Source of the DNA: Hyphodiscus hymeniophilus
Lineage: Eukaryota; Ascomycota; Leotiomycetes; Helotiales; Hyphodiscaceae
Length of the DNA: 64,000 nt
Direction of reading: 5' to 3'
Assembly: GCA_016508695.1 (NCBI GenBank)
Contig: VNKQ01000004.1
Coordinates: forward strand, 310,001-374,000
Shown here: positions 45,307 to 55,047 of the stretch, piece by piece
Layout: the number at the start of each line of letters is the position of its first letter
Numbering within the stretch: the first letter of the stretch is position 1
Program-made: the position numbers and the translations under genes
The notes under the pieces: generated by a model
Databases searched by the model: none
What the model saw: only the letters and a program-made list of their open reading frames with translations
What the model was told of the DNA's origin: nothing

Positions 45307-48300
45307 TCATCCAATAACGCCTTTCCCTAACGCCGCCAAGCTGGCTTCATACCGGCCAGGACTGTGATCAAGCAACATACTCCCACCAAACTTAATTTCG
45401 CCAAACTTCTTTTCCACATCACGAATGTACCTCAAAACACTCCTCGTTGCCGGGCGCCCCAGACCATTTCCTTTTTCTACGTTCCCGCTAGCATCACCAT
45501 CCTTATTAAATGCCTCTCTCCTCAAAACCGGCATACTCTCCACGACGAAAATCTCACCCGGCGGCAGGAGTTTACTGCTCAACATAGAAGCACGCAGCGC
45601 CTTTAATGCAGAGTGTGCCCATATATCATCTTGATCCCGTGCAAACTCGCCAGTGGGTGGTATGCCCTGATACCAGCTGTCACGGAATGCGCCTTGAAGT
45701 CCGTTCCAGACTCTGTTTCGAACCTCTCCTTTTGCACCAGAGTCATCATTCTTGAATGCAAGAGCAACGGCTTGTAGATCGTGGAGGGTGCCAAGCGAGA
45801 GATGCGGGACAAGATCTTGGCCATTAACAATGGTGGTTATCAAGCCGCGAGTTGCGAGGCGGAGGGATGGCGAGAGCGTTGCTGGTGGACCATAGGCGTA
45901 AACGTGGATTGGTCTTCCAGGTGGCAAAGCTAACTGTGGTGGAGGAGCGGTTGAGCGATCATTTGTCGAGGCGGTGAGAAGCAGTTGTGGCGAGGGCTGG
46001 GTATAAGATGTGGTCACGAATGATGCACCTATGGGCGAAGGCTCCGAGAGTAAGATGGCAAGCAGCGCTGTAACACCACCACCGAGGGAATGTCCGCAGA
46101 GAACCAGACCGTAGTCCGGACACTCTTCCAGCGCAGCTTTGATGGTAGCAAGGACCCGAGAAGAGAGGAGGCGGCGAGCTGATGCATGGATGCCTTTATG
46201 CACAGAGTAATCCTGTCCTCGCCACGTCATCGTATCAAATTCGCACGTCATATCTGTGAGGATGTCTTCAAATCCCAGCGTGCCGCGACAGGTGAGCACA
46301 ACGGCTTTCGAGTCGTGGTCAAGCGAGACGTAATGCACCATTGGAACACCGGTATTGGTTTGACCCGTCGAATCTGTGCCTCCTTGGGGATCAACGAAAG
46401 ATGAGAGGAGGATGGTCGATGCGGGAAGTTGAGTGTGGGCAGAAAATGAATGATGCTCGTGATGGTGAATTGTGTCGATCTCTCTATTGGTCTTTGAGCC
46501 TGGCGAGGATGTGGATGTCGATATACCCATTACACGAAGAAATGAGGATCCATATGAAGCTGATGCAAATCGAACAAATCGAGTCACGTTTCTGACGATA
46601 TGATGGTCTGGGAACAGCCCATCCACATGTCCTGTTCGCATCAATGTTTCCAGGGCCTCCGACGTCTCGAATGCACTCCTCCGAGGCTGGGATGCAAGAA
46701 CGAGTGAAGTACCAGAATTGTTCGTCTTGAGCGTATATATGCTAGGGGCATAGCTTTGACTTCTTCGGTGGCTTTTGGCAGGAGAAGCAGGTGGCTTCAC
46801 TATGTTTTTCTCCGATCGAGCTCTCAATAAGCTGCTTTGCGCTCTAAGGTGTGTTCGGAATGCATTGGGCGATCCCGGACGATTTTCGGCAGAGTGAATC
46901 GAGTAGGTATCTGTTTGAGACACTAAAGAGTCTCTACGACGCTCGTGGATTGAGTAAAAGCTTGTCCGAGAAGGACTACGAGGGACATCCTGTGGAAGCA
47001 TGTGTCCGAGATCGCGAGAGGAGAAATAGTTCGGGTTGCCCCGCTGTGGTGCTTTGGGTGCATCTCGAGCTGGGACTATGCTCGAGTTTCGCGCCGGGAC
47101 AGGTAGATGTGACTTGCACGACGGAGCCGGGGCTGAGGCAGCATTTGAAACGCCCCAAGGCGGTCGTTGTTGGGTTAGCTTTTGTACTGTGGACTCTGGC
47201 GGTTGGTCTTTGTTCCACAAATTGGACAGCGTCGTCGCCGATCCCTTCTTCAGGGTATTTCGAAAGAAGGTTCTTTTATCTGCAGACTTCGCTGGGAGCC
47301 GATCAGATTTGATTTTCTTAGCAACAGGACTCTTGGTGCTAGGAAGCTTCCTAGAAGGGAGACTCTCTGAGCCGCTGATTGACGAAGCAGAACTCATTGG
47401 CTTCCGAGAGCGCTTCTGATTGGCAATTCTATCTTCGGGCATTGGAAAAGCAGAAATGCCAAGAGAATTTTCATCTCCAGAATCACTCAAAGGAGTTGGT
47501 ATGATTGTTGAGTTCGAATTTGTGACGTCGAGATTTAGGGATGTCCTACGTGGGAGTTCCGGTGGCACTTCAGCAGCTGGCGAGTAAGAAGGTGACACAG
47601 AGAATCTCGCACCTATCGGCGGTGTAATGGGAGCTGATGGAGTACATAGCAATTCCTCGTCGCTAGCTTCAACAGCTTCTTCGGCACTCTCAATTGTACC
47701 CTTGGCTTCAATATTTGTCCCCTGAAGCTTGTTCTTGATGATGCGATACACAACTCGGTATCTGGGCACAAAAGGCCGGAGTGTCTGCTCATTAATTAAG
47801 GCTTCGCCTCTCAAATCCACCTGGCCAGTGTGGTGTGCATTTTCCTCGATGATTTCAACCCCGGGAGGTGGTGAAAAATCCGGAGATTGTGCTCCTGTAA
47901 TCTCGACCGTGATAGTCTTCGTAGTCTTTGTCTCGGTGGTAATTGAGACGCTCGCATTGTCTGGCAGTGACCGCATGATTCTCTGCCTAAGACTTATTTC
48001 TGGTAGATCGTCTTCATCAGAATCGTCGCCGACTCGTCCTTCTCTCTCAACAGCATCCACAACCTCATTGCCAGCAGCAGTTATAAATGATACACTGCCC
48101 CTCCTCATCATGCCCGTCTCTTTATCGTCGATCTGGCTGTTCCCAGTAACATCTGCCCTCCTCCCATCATCCAAAATAACCACATCCCATACCACCTCTT
48201 CCCAATTCCCTTCCCTGATTTCTCTCTCTGCAATCTTCCCACACCATTTCTGTAGTAGTGCGAGGCCACAAAGACCCAATAACAAGTCCGCCACACCAAT

Positions 48301-48846
48301 TTTCTCACCTTCCTGTCCTGTCGCTGGATTTTGAAACTCCCTCCTGATCAACGTAATGATACTCGCAATAGCCCTTGAGCTGTCGGTACTACCCAGTATA
48401 GAATCTAATGTCGCAAGCAACTGCTGGCTGATGTCCGTTGCACTATTCAATGCCGCAGCAGAGAAATAGAATCCAGTAGATGCCGCAAAGGATATATTCG
48501 TTATCGTAGTATGTAGTGTAGCGATCGATTTCTCCAACAACCCTTCTGCTTCTGCCCTTCCCAACTCGCCTGTGCTTCGTAAGGCAACGTCTTTGCCTGC
48601 TCGGTATAGAATTGATTCGATGAGTGCCCGTGATAGCTCTAGTCCAGTGAGTGTTGTAATCCTCGCTCCATCCAAAGCCAGACCGCCTATAAATGTACCA
48701 AGCCTCAAATACAAACTACTCGATCTTGTCACAAGGCTTATAACATTCGCTACCGATGCTGGCAACAAAGTCGAGTTGGTGAGATGTTGGGGGTCCGCAC
48801 ATTCGGTACTGGGGATATGCTCTCGTGCCGATTCATCCTGGTCCAT
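45307..48846 (-). CDS. Large class 3 lipase (sn1-diacylglycerol-lipase-like)
   Basis: Single exon, 1179 residues from the ATG at 48846; the frame extends 15 codons upstream without an ATG. The N-terminal 300 residues have hydrophobic/amphipathic stretches, followed by a long Ser/Pro-rich disordered middle. The C-terminal third (from about 800) is a class 3 lipase domain: VVLTCRGTLGFEDILTDM (oxyanion region), LVLCGHSLGGG with the nucleophile Ser near 920, INGQDLVPHLS-like (here VNGQDLVPHLS) with the Asp, and LDHSPGRYE with the His near the C-terminus. Fungal members with this layout act on membrane di- or triacylglycerols. Subcellular site is unknown; the N-terminus is not a classical signal peptide. 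Confidence 0.88.
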   Translation of the reverse strand: MDQDESAREHIPSTECADPQHLTNSTLLPASVANVISLVTRSSSLYLRLGTFIGGLALDGARITTLTGLELSRALIESILYRAGKDVALRSTGELGRAEAEGLLEKSIATLHTTITNISFAASTGFYFSAAALNSATDISQQLLATLDSILGSTDSSRAIASIITLIRREFQNPATGQEGEKIGVADLLLGLCGLALLQKWCGKIAEREIREGNWEEVVWDVVILDDGRRADVTGNSQIDDKETGMMRRGSVSFITAAGNEVVDAVEREGRVGDDSDEDDLPEISLRQRIMRSLPDNASVSITTETKTTKTITVEITGAQSPDFSPPPGVEIIEENAHHTGQVDLRGEALINEQTLRPFVPRYRVVYRIIKNKLQGTNIEAKGTIESAEEAVEASDEELLCTPSAPITPPIGARFSVSPSYSPAAEVPPELPRRTSLNLDVTNSNSTIIPTPLSDSGDENSLGISAFPMPEDRIANQKRSRKPMSSASSISGSESLPSRKLPSTKSPVAKKIKSDRLPAKSADKRTFFRNTLKKGSATTLSNLWNKDQPPESTVQKLTQQRPPWGVSNAASAPAPSCKSHLPVPARNSSIVPARDAPKAPQRGNPNYFSSRDLGHMLPQDVPRSPSRTSFYSIHERRRDSLVSQTDTYSIHSAENRPGSPNAFRTHLRAQSSLLRARSEKNIVKPPASPAKSHRRSQSYAPSIYTLKTNNSGTSLVLASQPRRSAFETSEALETLMRTGHVDGLFPDHHIVRNVTRFVRFASASYGSSFLRVMGISTSTSSPGSKTNREIDTIHHHEHHSFSAHTQLPASTILLSSFVDPQGGTDSTGQTNTGVPMVHYVSLDHDSKAVVLTCRGTLGFEDILTDMTCEFDTMTWRGQDYSVHKGIHASARRLLSSRVLATIKAALEECPDYGLVLCGHSLGGGVTALLAILLSEPSPIGASFVTTSYTQPSPQLLLTASTNDRSTAPPPQLALPPGRPIHVYAYGPPATLSPSLRLATRGLITTIVNGQDLVPHLSLGTLHDLQAVALAFKNDDSGAKGEVRNRVWNGLQGAFRDSWYQGIPPTGEFARDQDDIWAHSALKALRASMLSSKLLPPGEIFVVESMPVLRREAFNKDGDASGNVEKGNGLGRPATRSVLRYIRDVEKKFGEIKFGGSMLLDHSPGRYEASLAALGKGVIG

Positions 48847-50533
48847 ACTGAGTTGGAAAATAGGTCCGTATCGTGTTATGAGGTTGTGCACAGTATGTGT
48901 AGGATTCCATTCGAATGTCGAGTAGAGTTGATGTAGGTGGTAGAGATGGAGAGCTCATGATATGATGTGGCAAGACACGTAAGTTTTGGATCTGTTGAGG
49001 CTTTGCAGAGTTGATGAGTGGACAGTTATTGGACGTGTCGCGCGTCATATTGTTTGAAAGAGCCTCGGCATGTGATAGTGAGGAATTCAGGAACGTATAC
49101 CAGAGAAAACCAAGTTGAGAGACAAACATCCATTTACTAATAGCCTCGGACTATTGAGCGAAAGACACTCAGTACACAATAGTTGTTTTTCGACTGATGA
49201 TGAATTTGACCGGGCTGTAGTGGTGGGATACTTTACTCTTCGAGGTACGATCACGTGATCGTCTAACCTCATTTCCTCCCGGGTTTCCTCTTCTTCTGTC
49301 TGGGTCAACTCATGGGCTGAAAAGTCTTAACTGCAATATCAAGCACTCTGATCGTATCACTATCCTGTCTTTCGAGAATGTGCTGTCAAGTGACGTTTCA
49401 TCTCTTCTCTGTCGTTGCTCCGAGTAGAGGAATCAAAGTTGAGTGAGGGGTCTTGATATCCCATTTTCATTTGCAACTTCTATTTGCCCCACCAGCCCCT
49501 ATAGATGACTTGTATGTCCCAAACCTGGTACGATTCTCAAATGTTAGGCTATCTTTCATAGTAGTGGGACTTAAGATCGGCGGTATTGGAACGTTACGCT
49601 TGCTTCATAGAGATCTCTCCACGTCAACACAATGGCCGCCCCCTCTGCCCCTCTTCGACCAGGCTAGCATACGGAGAAATGCAATTCTTCTTTTATCCTG
49701 GAGTATAGAGTGAGCCGATCATTCAGTTGATCTGGTAGAGTGGAATTGCTCGAAACGATGGCCTAGTGGATAGGGAGAAAAAAAAAAGTTTGTTACTTAT
49801 AGATAGCATCCGACCTCCCCACACAGCTTTTGTTCAAGCCTCATCGGAATCATGGAGTACTCAAGTGGACTAATCATCACTTGGGTAACAAGTCTTACCT
49901 AATATGACAGGTTGGGACCTCTGAGCTCAGGCTTCGACTCGAGTCGATGGGAAGTTGAAAACCCTGTGCTGTGTAATAAAGACCAGGATCGATTTGGGAG
50001 GATAAGTTTGACGGCTTGACTCTTGTGAATTGTCTCTGAGAGTTGTAATAATCGGCAGAAGTATGAAGATCGGTACGGTGTAGAGTGAAACATGAATTTA
50101 AGATCATTTTTCTCAATCCAGATCACAACCGAGCATGGCCATGAACTGGCTGTTGTCGCATCTAACAATCCTCACTTCAACGTCTGGTCTCTGATTACTC
50201 GCCAAACAGAAAGAAAGGGGCTCGTACTATCTATTTTTAGCCTCCTTCGCTTCTTCCCGCAGCTCAGCCTCACGCTTCAGCCCTGGCTGGCTGGGTCAGG
50301 ACCAAGCTTGAATTCCAGAGACAAGGCGAGAAGACTGCACGACAACAATTACAAAATCAAGACAGTAAGCACTACATAAGTACTCCTTGAAACTCAACAT
50401 TACCACGTAAGATTCAATTGACGTCTTAAACTCACCAACTCCTCACAAGTCTTCGAGTCGACATCACCAGCTTTCGAACTCGTGTTAACAACAGATCAAC
50501 AAACCGCCCTCCAATCTCGCTCCTAGGATTACA
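48847..50533. promoter_or_regulatory. 1.7-kb divergent region between lipase and GNA1
   Basis: Contains both promoters and no supported gene. Notable are a 16-bp CACGTG palindrome at 49247-49262 and a CT-rich stretch just before the GNA1 ATG. The frames at 49453-50379 are short and motif-free. Confidence 0.5.
49247..49262. promoter_or_regulatory. 16-bp perfect palindrome with CACGTG core
   Basis: ACGATCACGTGATCGT is perfectly self-complementary, 400 bases upstream of the lipase ATG (minus strand). It is the longest of three palindromes in the window that share TCACGTGA. Confidence 0.45.
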
Positions 50534-51529
50534 ATGGTCACGACCGAAGCCACCCTTATAAACGGCACGTCCGAGTCTCATGTGGACGAGCATGTGGAAA
50601 TAGCACCAGTAGTAAATCATACCGTCTTCCCTACCTTCGACATCGAGCTTCCTAGTAGCCTGAAGGAAAAGATTGCCTCTACCACAGTCTCAATCGAGGC
50701 TCCTCCAAAAGACACTTCAGTGACAACATCTTTACCTGCAGTCTCGAACGATTCACCCTCGACTGCGCCAAGTATCCAACCCATACCTACACTTTCAATC
50801 GATTCCTCGACCATTACACCAGGGACTGGCCCGGCGCCCACCATCTCGGTCGACTCTCCTCTGACAACGAGCCAAAAAGCTCCTCCCACACCCACGATAT
50901 CAATCGACTCTCCCACTACGACTGAACACAAAACAGCTTCTTTCCACTCGAATTCGGTCGCAGACCCTCTACTCTTCTCCACCGACCTCGTATCGCCAGT
51001 AATTGCGGCACAACTTCCGCCAACCTACACGATTCGTCCGCTGAAGAAATCAGATTATGCAATTGGGTTCCTCGATTGCTTGCGTGTACTCACAGTGGTT
51101 GGCGATGTGACGGAAACGGAGTTCAATGAAAGATACGAGTTTTTGAGTGGCCAAGGAAAAGGTGGATACTATCTCCTCGTTATTGAGGATGGTGGACGGA
51201 TCGTAGGAACTGGTGCGCTCATTGTTGAGCGGAAGTTGTAAGTCTTCCTATATTGGAATTGCCTGAGTACAAACCCTAATTTATGAGACAGCATCCACCA
51301 CCTCGGTCTAGTCGGACACATCGAAGATATTGCCGTGGCCAAAGACCAACAAGGGAAGAAACTCGGCTTAAAGTTGATCCAAGCGCTGGATTTCATCGCT
51401 GAGAAAGTCGGTTGCTACAAGACGATTCTTGACTGTTCAGAGGCGAATGAGGGGTTCTATGTCAAGTGTGGTTTCAAGAGGGCGGGGCTGGAGATGGCGC
51501 ATTACTATGAGAAGCCGAAAAGTACATAA
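50534..51529 (+). CDS. GNA1: Glucosamine-6-phosphate N-acetyltransferase with N-terminal extension
   Basis: Exons 50534-51237 and 51292-51529 (54-bp intron), giving 313 residues. Residues from about 165 onward are a GNAT fold: YTIRPLKKSDYAIGFLDCL, LSGQGKGGYYLLVIED, GLVGHIEDIAVAKDQQGKKLG (acetyl-CoA pyrophosphate loop) and CGFKRAGLEMAHYYEK. Gna1 acetylates glucosamine-6-phosphate in the UDP-GlcNAc route to chitin and glycoproteins. Yeast Gna1 is 159 residues, so half of this protein is an extra N-terminal Ser/Thr/Pro-rich segment carrying repeated TISIDSP-like units. No downstream start is favoured; an internal Met before the domain is absent. Extension function is unknown. Confidence 0.92.
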
Positions 51530-52391
51530 TTCAAAGTGGATCAAGAGGGATGTGGTTGACTGTATCATAGGGGTGAGTGCACATTTGTAAGAATATGGTC
51601 ATGGGACGTAGTCTGAGGACCAAAGCGAAGGTTCTCAGACGAAAAGCAGAAGAATGTTGCGGCTTGTGTTTAATATACTGGGATAGAAATTTGTTTGGCT
51701 GTCCAACGCCACCAATGTTAGCTTCCTTTCATGGCGACGGGGTCCCCGTGATACCCCAACTTCCATTCTTATGTAGATACTCTCGCAGTATCGGGGATAA
51801 GTAGACTGAGGTTGACCTCGCGCCATCCATTGCCTGCGATATCTGTGTTGATGTGAGTTGACAGCTTCCGATCTGGTTTCCGTTTCGTTGTCATTCAGAA
51901 ACTCAGAGCAATATCTGCTTGTATTGACTAGTCCAGAAATCTCATCTCACTTTCGCTTGACGACCACATGCTCATTGCATGAACTTTTCAAAGAATCCTA
52001 CTTCTCCAAGTCTAATTTTGAGAAATCAATATCCCAAGTTATTTCTCAGCACGGAGGCGCTGACGAAGCCCTCGAGGCGGTAACAAGTGGGAATGTCATT
52101 CACAGCTTGAGCGGGACTGTTAATCAATGCGACTATTTGTCTTTCGTTGCTATTTAATTGAACTCTAGTTCCGTTGTGGAAAGATGTTTTAACATTCCCC
52201 GATCACCAGATAGCTTCATAAAGCTTCCACAAATTCGGTTTTCAATGAGAAACCCTCTTCACAGATGCCCAGGCCCGATGTTCTTCTTCCCTTCCTTTAT
52301 ACGCCTCCTGAAGTCCTCCTATATTCACTGTCAAACGAAAAGGCAAATGCGAATTCATACCTTTGAAAAAGTCTTCTCAAAATGGAACTTG
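51530..52391. other. Intergenic region, no gene seen
   Basis: GNA1 3' flank and sequence leading to the LRR-like pseudogene. Minus-strand frame 52482-52297 (LEIDWRAMGPLDWAS...) may be a shifted continuation of that pseudogene. Confidence 0.45.
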
Positions 52392-53018
52392 TCACATCAG
52401 ATGCCCAGTCAAGTGGACCCATGGCTCGCCAATCGATCTCCAGCCAAATAATTGAGTATGAAGCGTAACCTTTTTCAAGCATGGGAAAGTTACAAGGGTC
52501 TCAAGATAATCCACAAACTGCATGTTGTCAGCTTCTTCGATTGAGCTTGAATGAGATGAATGAGCTGCCACGTGTATTGGAATCTCGCAGGCTGTGTTCA
52601 GCTGTGTCAGAAACGGAGAGCAATCTCTCAGAGCCTCCAGCTCTGCATTTCTCATCTTTAAGCTCGACATTGTAGATCGGGACTACCTAGCAGAGAGTCC
52701 TCCCGGTACTCCAATATCTTCAGATTGGCAAGGTTTTTGATTACGAATCCCTCCTTTCACTTTCAAAAAAAGTTCGCCAATTCTCAGAACCCTCAAATCC
52801 CGGAAATGCGAAAAGTTCACACTGGAAAGAAAAGCGTTCAAATTTACACCACGAATATCCAACACCCTCAAGCTCGTGAAGTCCCAACTGCTCTCGACTT
52901 CTGCAAGAGAGTGAGTCCAGTCGTAAGAAGGGAGTGCAAGTTGCGTCAGAGCGGGCATATGTTCGTTCGGGTGGAAGGGAGAGAATTGAAGGACATTGAT
53001 GCCAATATGCATCTCCAC
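52392..53018 (-). pseudogene. F-box/LRR-like hypothetical protein, pseudogene or fragment
   Basis: On the minus strand, 53018-52683 reads LTQLALPSYDWTHSLAEVESSWDFTSLRVLDIRGVNL and similar leucine-rich segments, typical of the solenoid of fungal F-box-associated proteins. An in-frame TAG at 52685-52683 interrupts it, and the same frame continues with LKMRNAELEALRDCSPFL and a further stretch to 52392, after which the sequence seems to switch frame. No F-box, start codon or upstream exon was found, so the N-terminal half is missing. A stop by substitution in otherwise coherent sequence suggests decay. Family naming is by pattern only. Confidence 0.45.
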
Positions 53019-53513
53019 ATAGGTTTACCGTAGCGAGGATAATAGGGGTCTACCCCGGGTAAGGCACTTTGGGAATAGATCATTTCATTTGAGAAAAAAA
53101 TATTTGCCTGTACATTGTACAGTGAGCCAGAGTACTCATACGCACACGTGGCGCAATATCAAGGTTCTAAGATCATGTTTGGAGGCTTTAAAGCAACCCT
53201 GGTTATAATCTAAAGCGTCCGGTGTGGAGTTAGTCAAACTCACGACCCCGTCTTACATCTTTTGCTTTCAAGCATTCTCGCTGAGCTCGCAAAGCAGACT
53301 TGGCTGTATCAAAAACTGACTTCAGTAAGAAAGAAACACGGGAGACTGATAATATCAAAGCGCTCCTCATTCCATAAGCCCCAAGATCAAACTCCACAAC
53401 GTAAACACCAAAGTCGACAGTCTTGAGATTCCGAGCGACCGAACACTCCAAAGTCTTACCGACACCTCCATCGTTCAAGTGAGAAATGGATTACAAATGC
53501 GAACACCGAAATC
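53019..53513. other. Short intergenic region
   Basis: No gene assigned. A minus-strand frame of 82 codons at 53478-53230 has protein-like composition but no recognised family; it might be a further piece of the adjacent LRR-like remnant. Confidence 0.35.
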
Positions 53514-53984
53514 TTAGAAACGATCAGACTCCTCATCCCCCATCAAACTCCACTCCTGCTGCCTGGTCCCATCACCACCTGCCCGTACTTGTCCAGTGCC
53601 ATCTCCGCCAGTAGTATAGGAAGAATCGTACTCCCCAACACCAGTCCAATAACCCTGTTGTGGAGTCTCGTTCTCCCAGCGCTGCATCGATGTCTCGCCA
53701 TGATGTGTGACTTGCGTACCAGTGCTGGCTTGAGATGTAGTCGATGAGTGCTGTTGCGAAGATGCCGGGTCTGTGGGCCAAGATCGAGAGAGGGGCACAT
53801 ATTGTGGGATGGGTTTCTGCTTGAAGTATCAGGAAATGCGAGAGATTGGTGAGAGTAGTTGACAAGGTAAGAGGTGGGGATGGGGGGTAGAAGAACTGGT
53901 GGAACGGCTTACTGAGTTGCTCACAGATTTGCTGGATGACTTTTTGCCAGACGCCGATTTCTTATGATTTGACTTGGTGGCCAT
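53514..53984 (-). CDS. Small hypothetical protein with basic Ser/Lys-rich N-terminus
   Basis: Exons 53984-53913 and 53816-53514 (96-bp intron), giving 124 residues. Exon 1 encodes MATKSNHKKSASGKKSSSKS, strongly basic. Exon 2 begins with KPIPQYVPLSRSWPTDPASS, then is Gln/Ser/Thr/Gly-rich and ends with acidic SLMGDEESDRF. The acceptor reads AAGCAG, a NAGNAG tandem; using the first AG would add one Gln. A strong GTAAGC donor and a branch-like CTTCAAG region support the join. I recognise no domain; the layout looks like a small fungal nuclear or cytosolic protein of unknown role. Confidence 0.55.
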
Positions 53985-55047
53985 TTTGTTTGCCGGAGAC
54001 AGTGCTCAAGATAATAAGAGCCAGTGTAAGTTGAAGTACTTGATGCGAGTATTGATGTTTGTGGATTAATGCTGGAATTGAAGATGGCCGTGTGTGAACT
54101 CTTCGGAAATTCTTGGCTATATATACTTCTCATCATCACAGCAAAGTCCTTTTGCAATCTGGTACTTTCGGCATCAGCAAAATCTATATGCATCGTACTT
54201 CTGAAGAGTTTTGATTGGAAGAGCCAGGTCCTACTGAAGGGGATGGCTCTCAAGGCAGACCATTCGCATCCGTTGCAGCAACGGGAGGCTACAGCAGTCA
54301 TAGACTAAAAGGGCCATAAGATACGGGGTTTGAAAAGTTCCGAACGAATAGTAATGCCATGGCACTTTTGTGCAAATGAATGACATAGCTTCTAGGTGTC
54401 ATTCTAGCACATAAGCTTGAGATACAAGGCTGACGGGAGCGCCATTACTACCTGGCGCAGATCATGATCCGTTATATACATGCCAGATGTATGCAAAGAT
54501 CTTTTGACGTAGTCCAATAAGGGCCAACAGGCTAACTTCTCGGGATTTAGCGTAGCATTTCGAATTGTCGCCAGATGTCTGCCATCCCAGCAGCCTTGAC
54601 TAACAAGGACATTTAAATGCAAAGTACTTTTACATCCAATGAATAGGCCAGGAGTGCCATCCATAACCTTGCGTCGCAGATCTTGACCACCCTGCTTGTG
54701 AAAGATCATGGTTCCTGCGTCACTCGCACAATGTTCGCAATGTCACACAGAAGGCGGATGAGATGGCCTCGCTTAGGCACAGCACTTCTTGAACAAGGCT
54801 CTGATTCGGTGTCGCTCTGCCTCATCCGACGATATTGCAGCCCGTGACTTCATGCAAGGTGCTTTCATTGTAACCCAATCATTAAAGTAGCGCGAAGCCG
54901 CTGCGTAGACCACCTACTTGGAGGTCGTGGAATAGTATCTTTCTCTTCATTCCATAACTTCTCCTCGCACGACTTCTACTGGTAAAAGAAAGCCAGAGCT
55001 GTAATCATTTCAGACACAACAATAGAGTCGAACAGGACTTCAAAACT
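53985..55047. other. Intergenic region, no gene seen
   Basis: Divergent gap between the small protein and the Clr5-TPR gene. Minus-strand frames at 54301-53921 and 54709-54404 have no motifs and are judged random. Confidence 0.45.

Noticed and set aside
49740..49800. tRNA-like sequence near a poly-A run
   Set aside because: It contains a word like an A box but no matching B box (GGTTCGAAT) or cloverleaf could be drawn.
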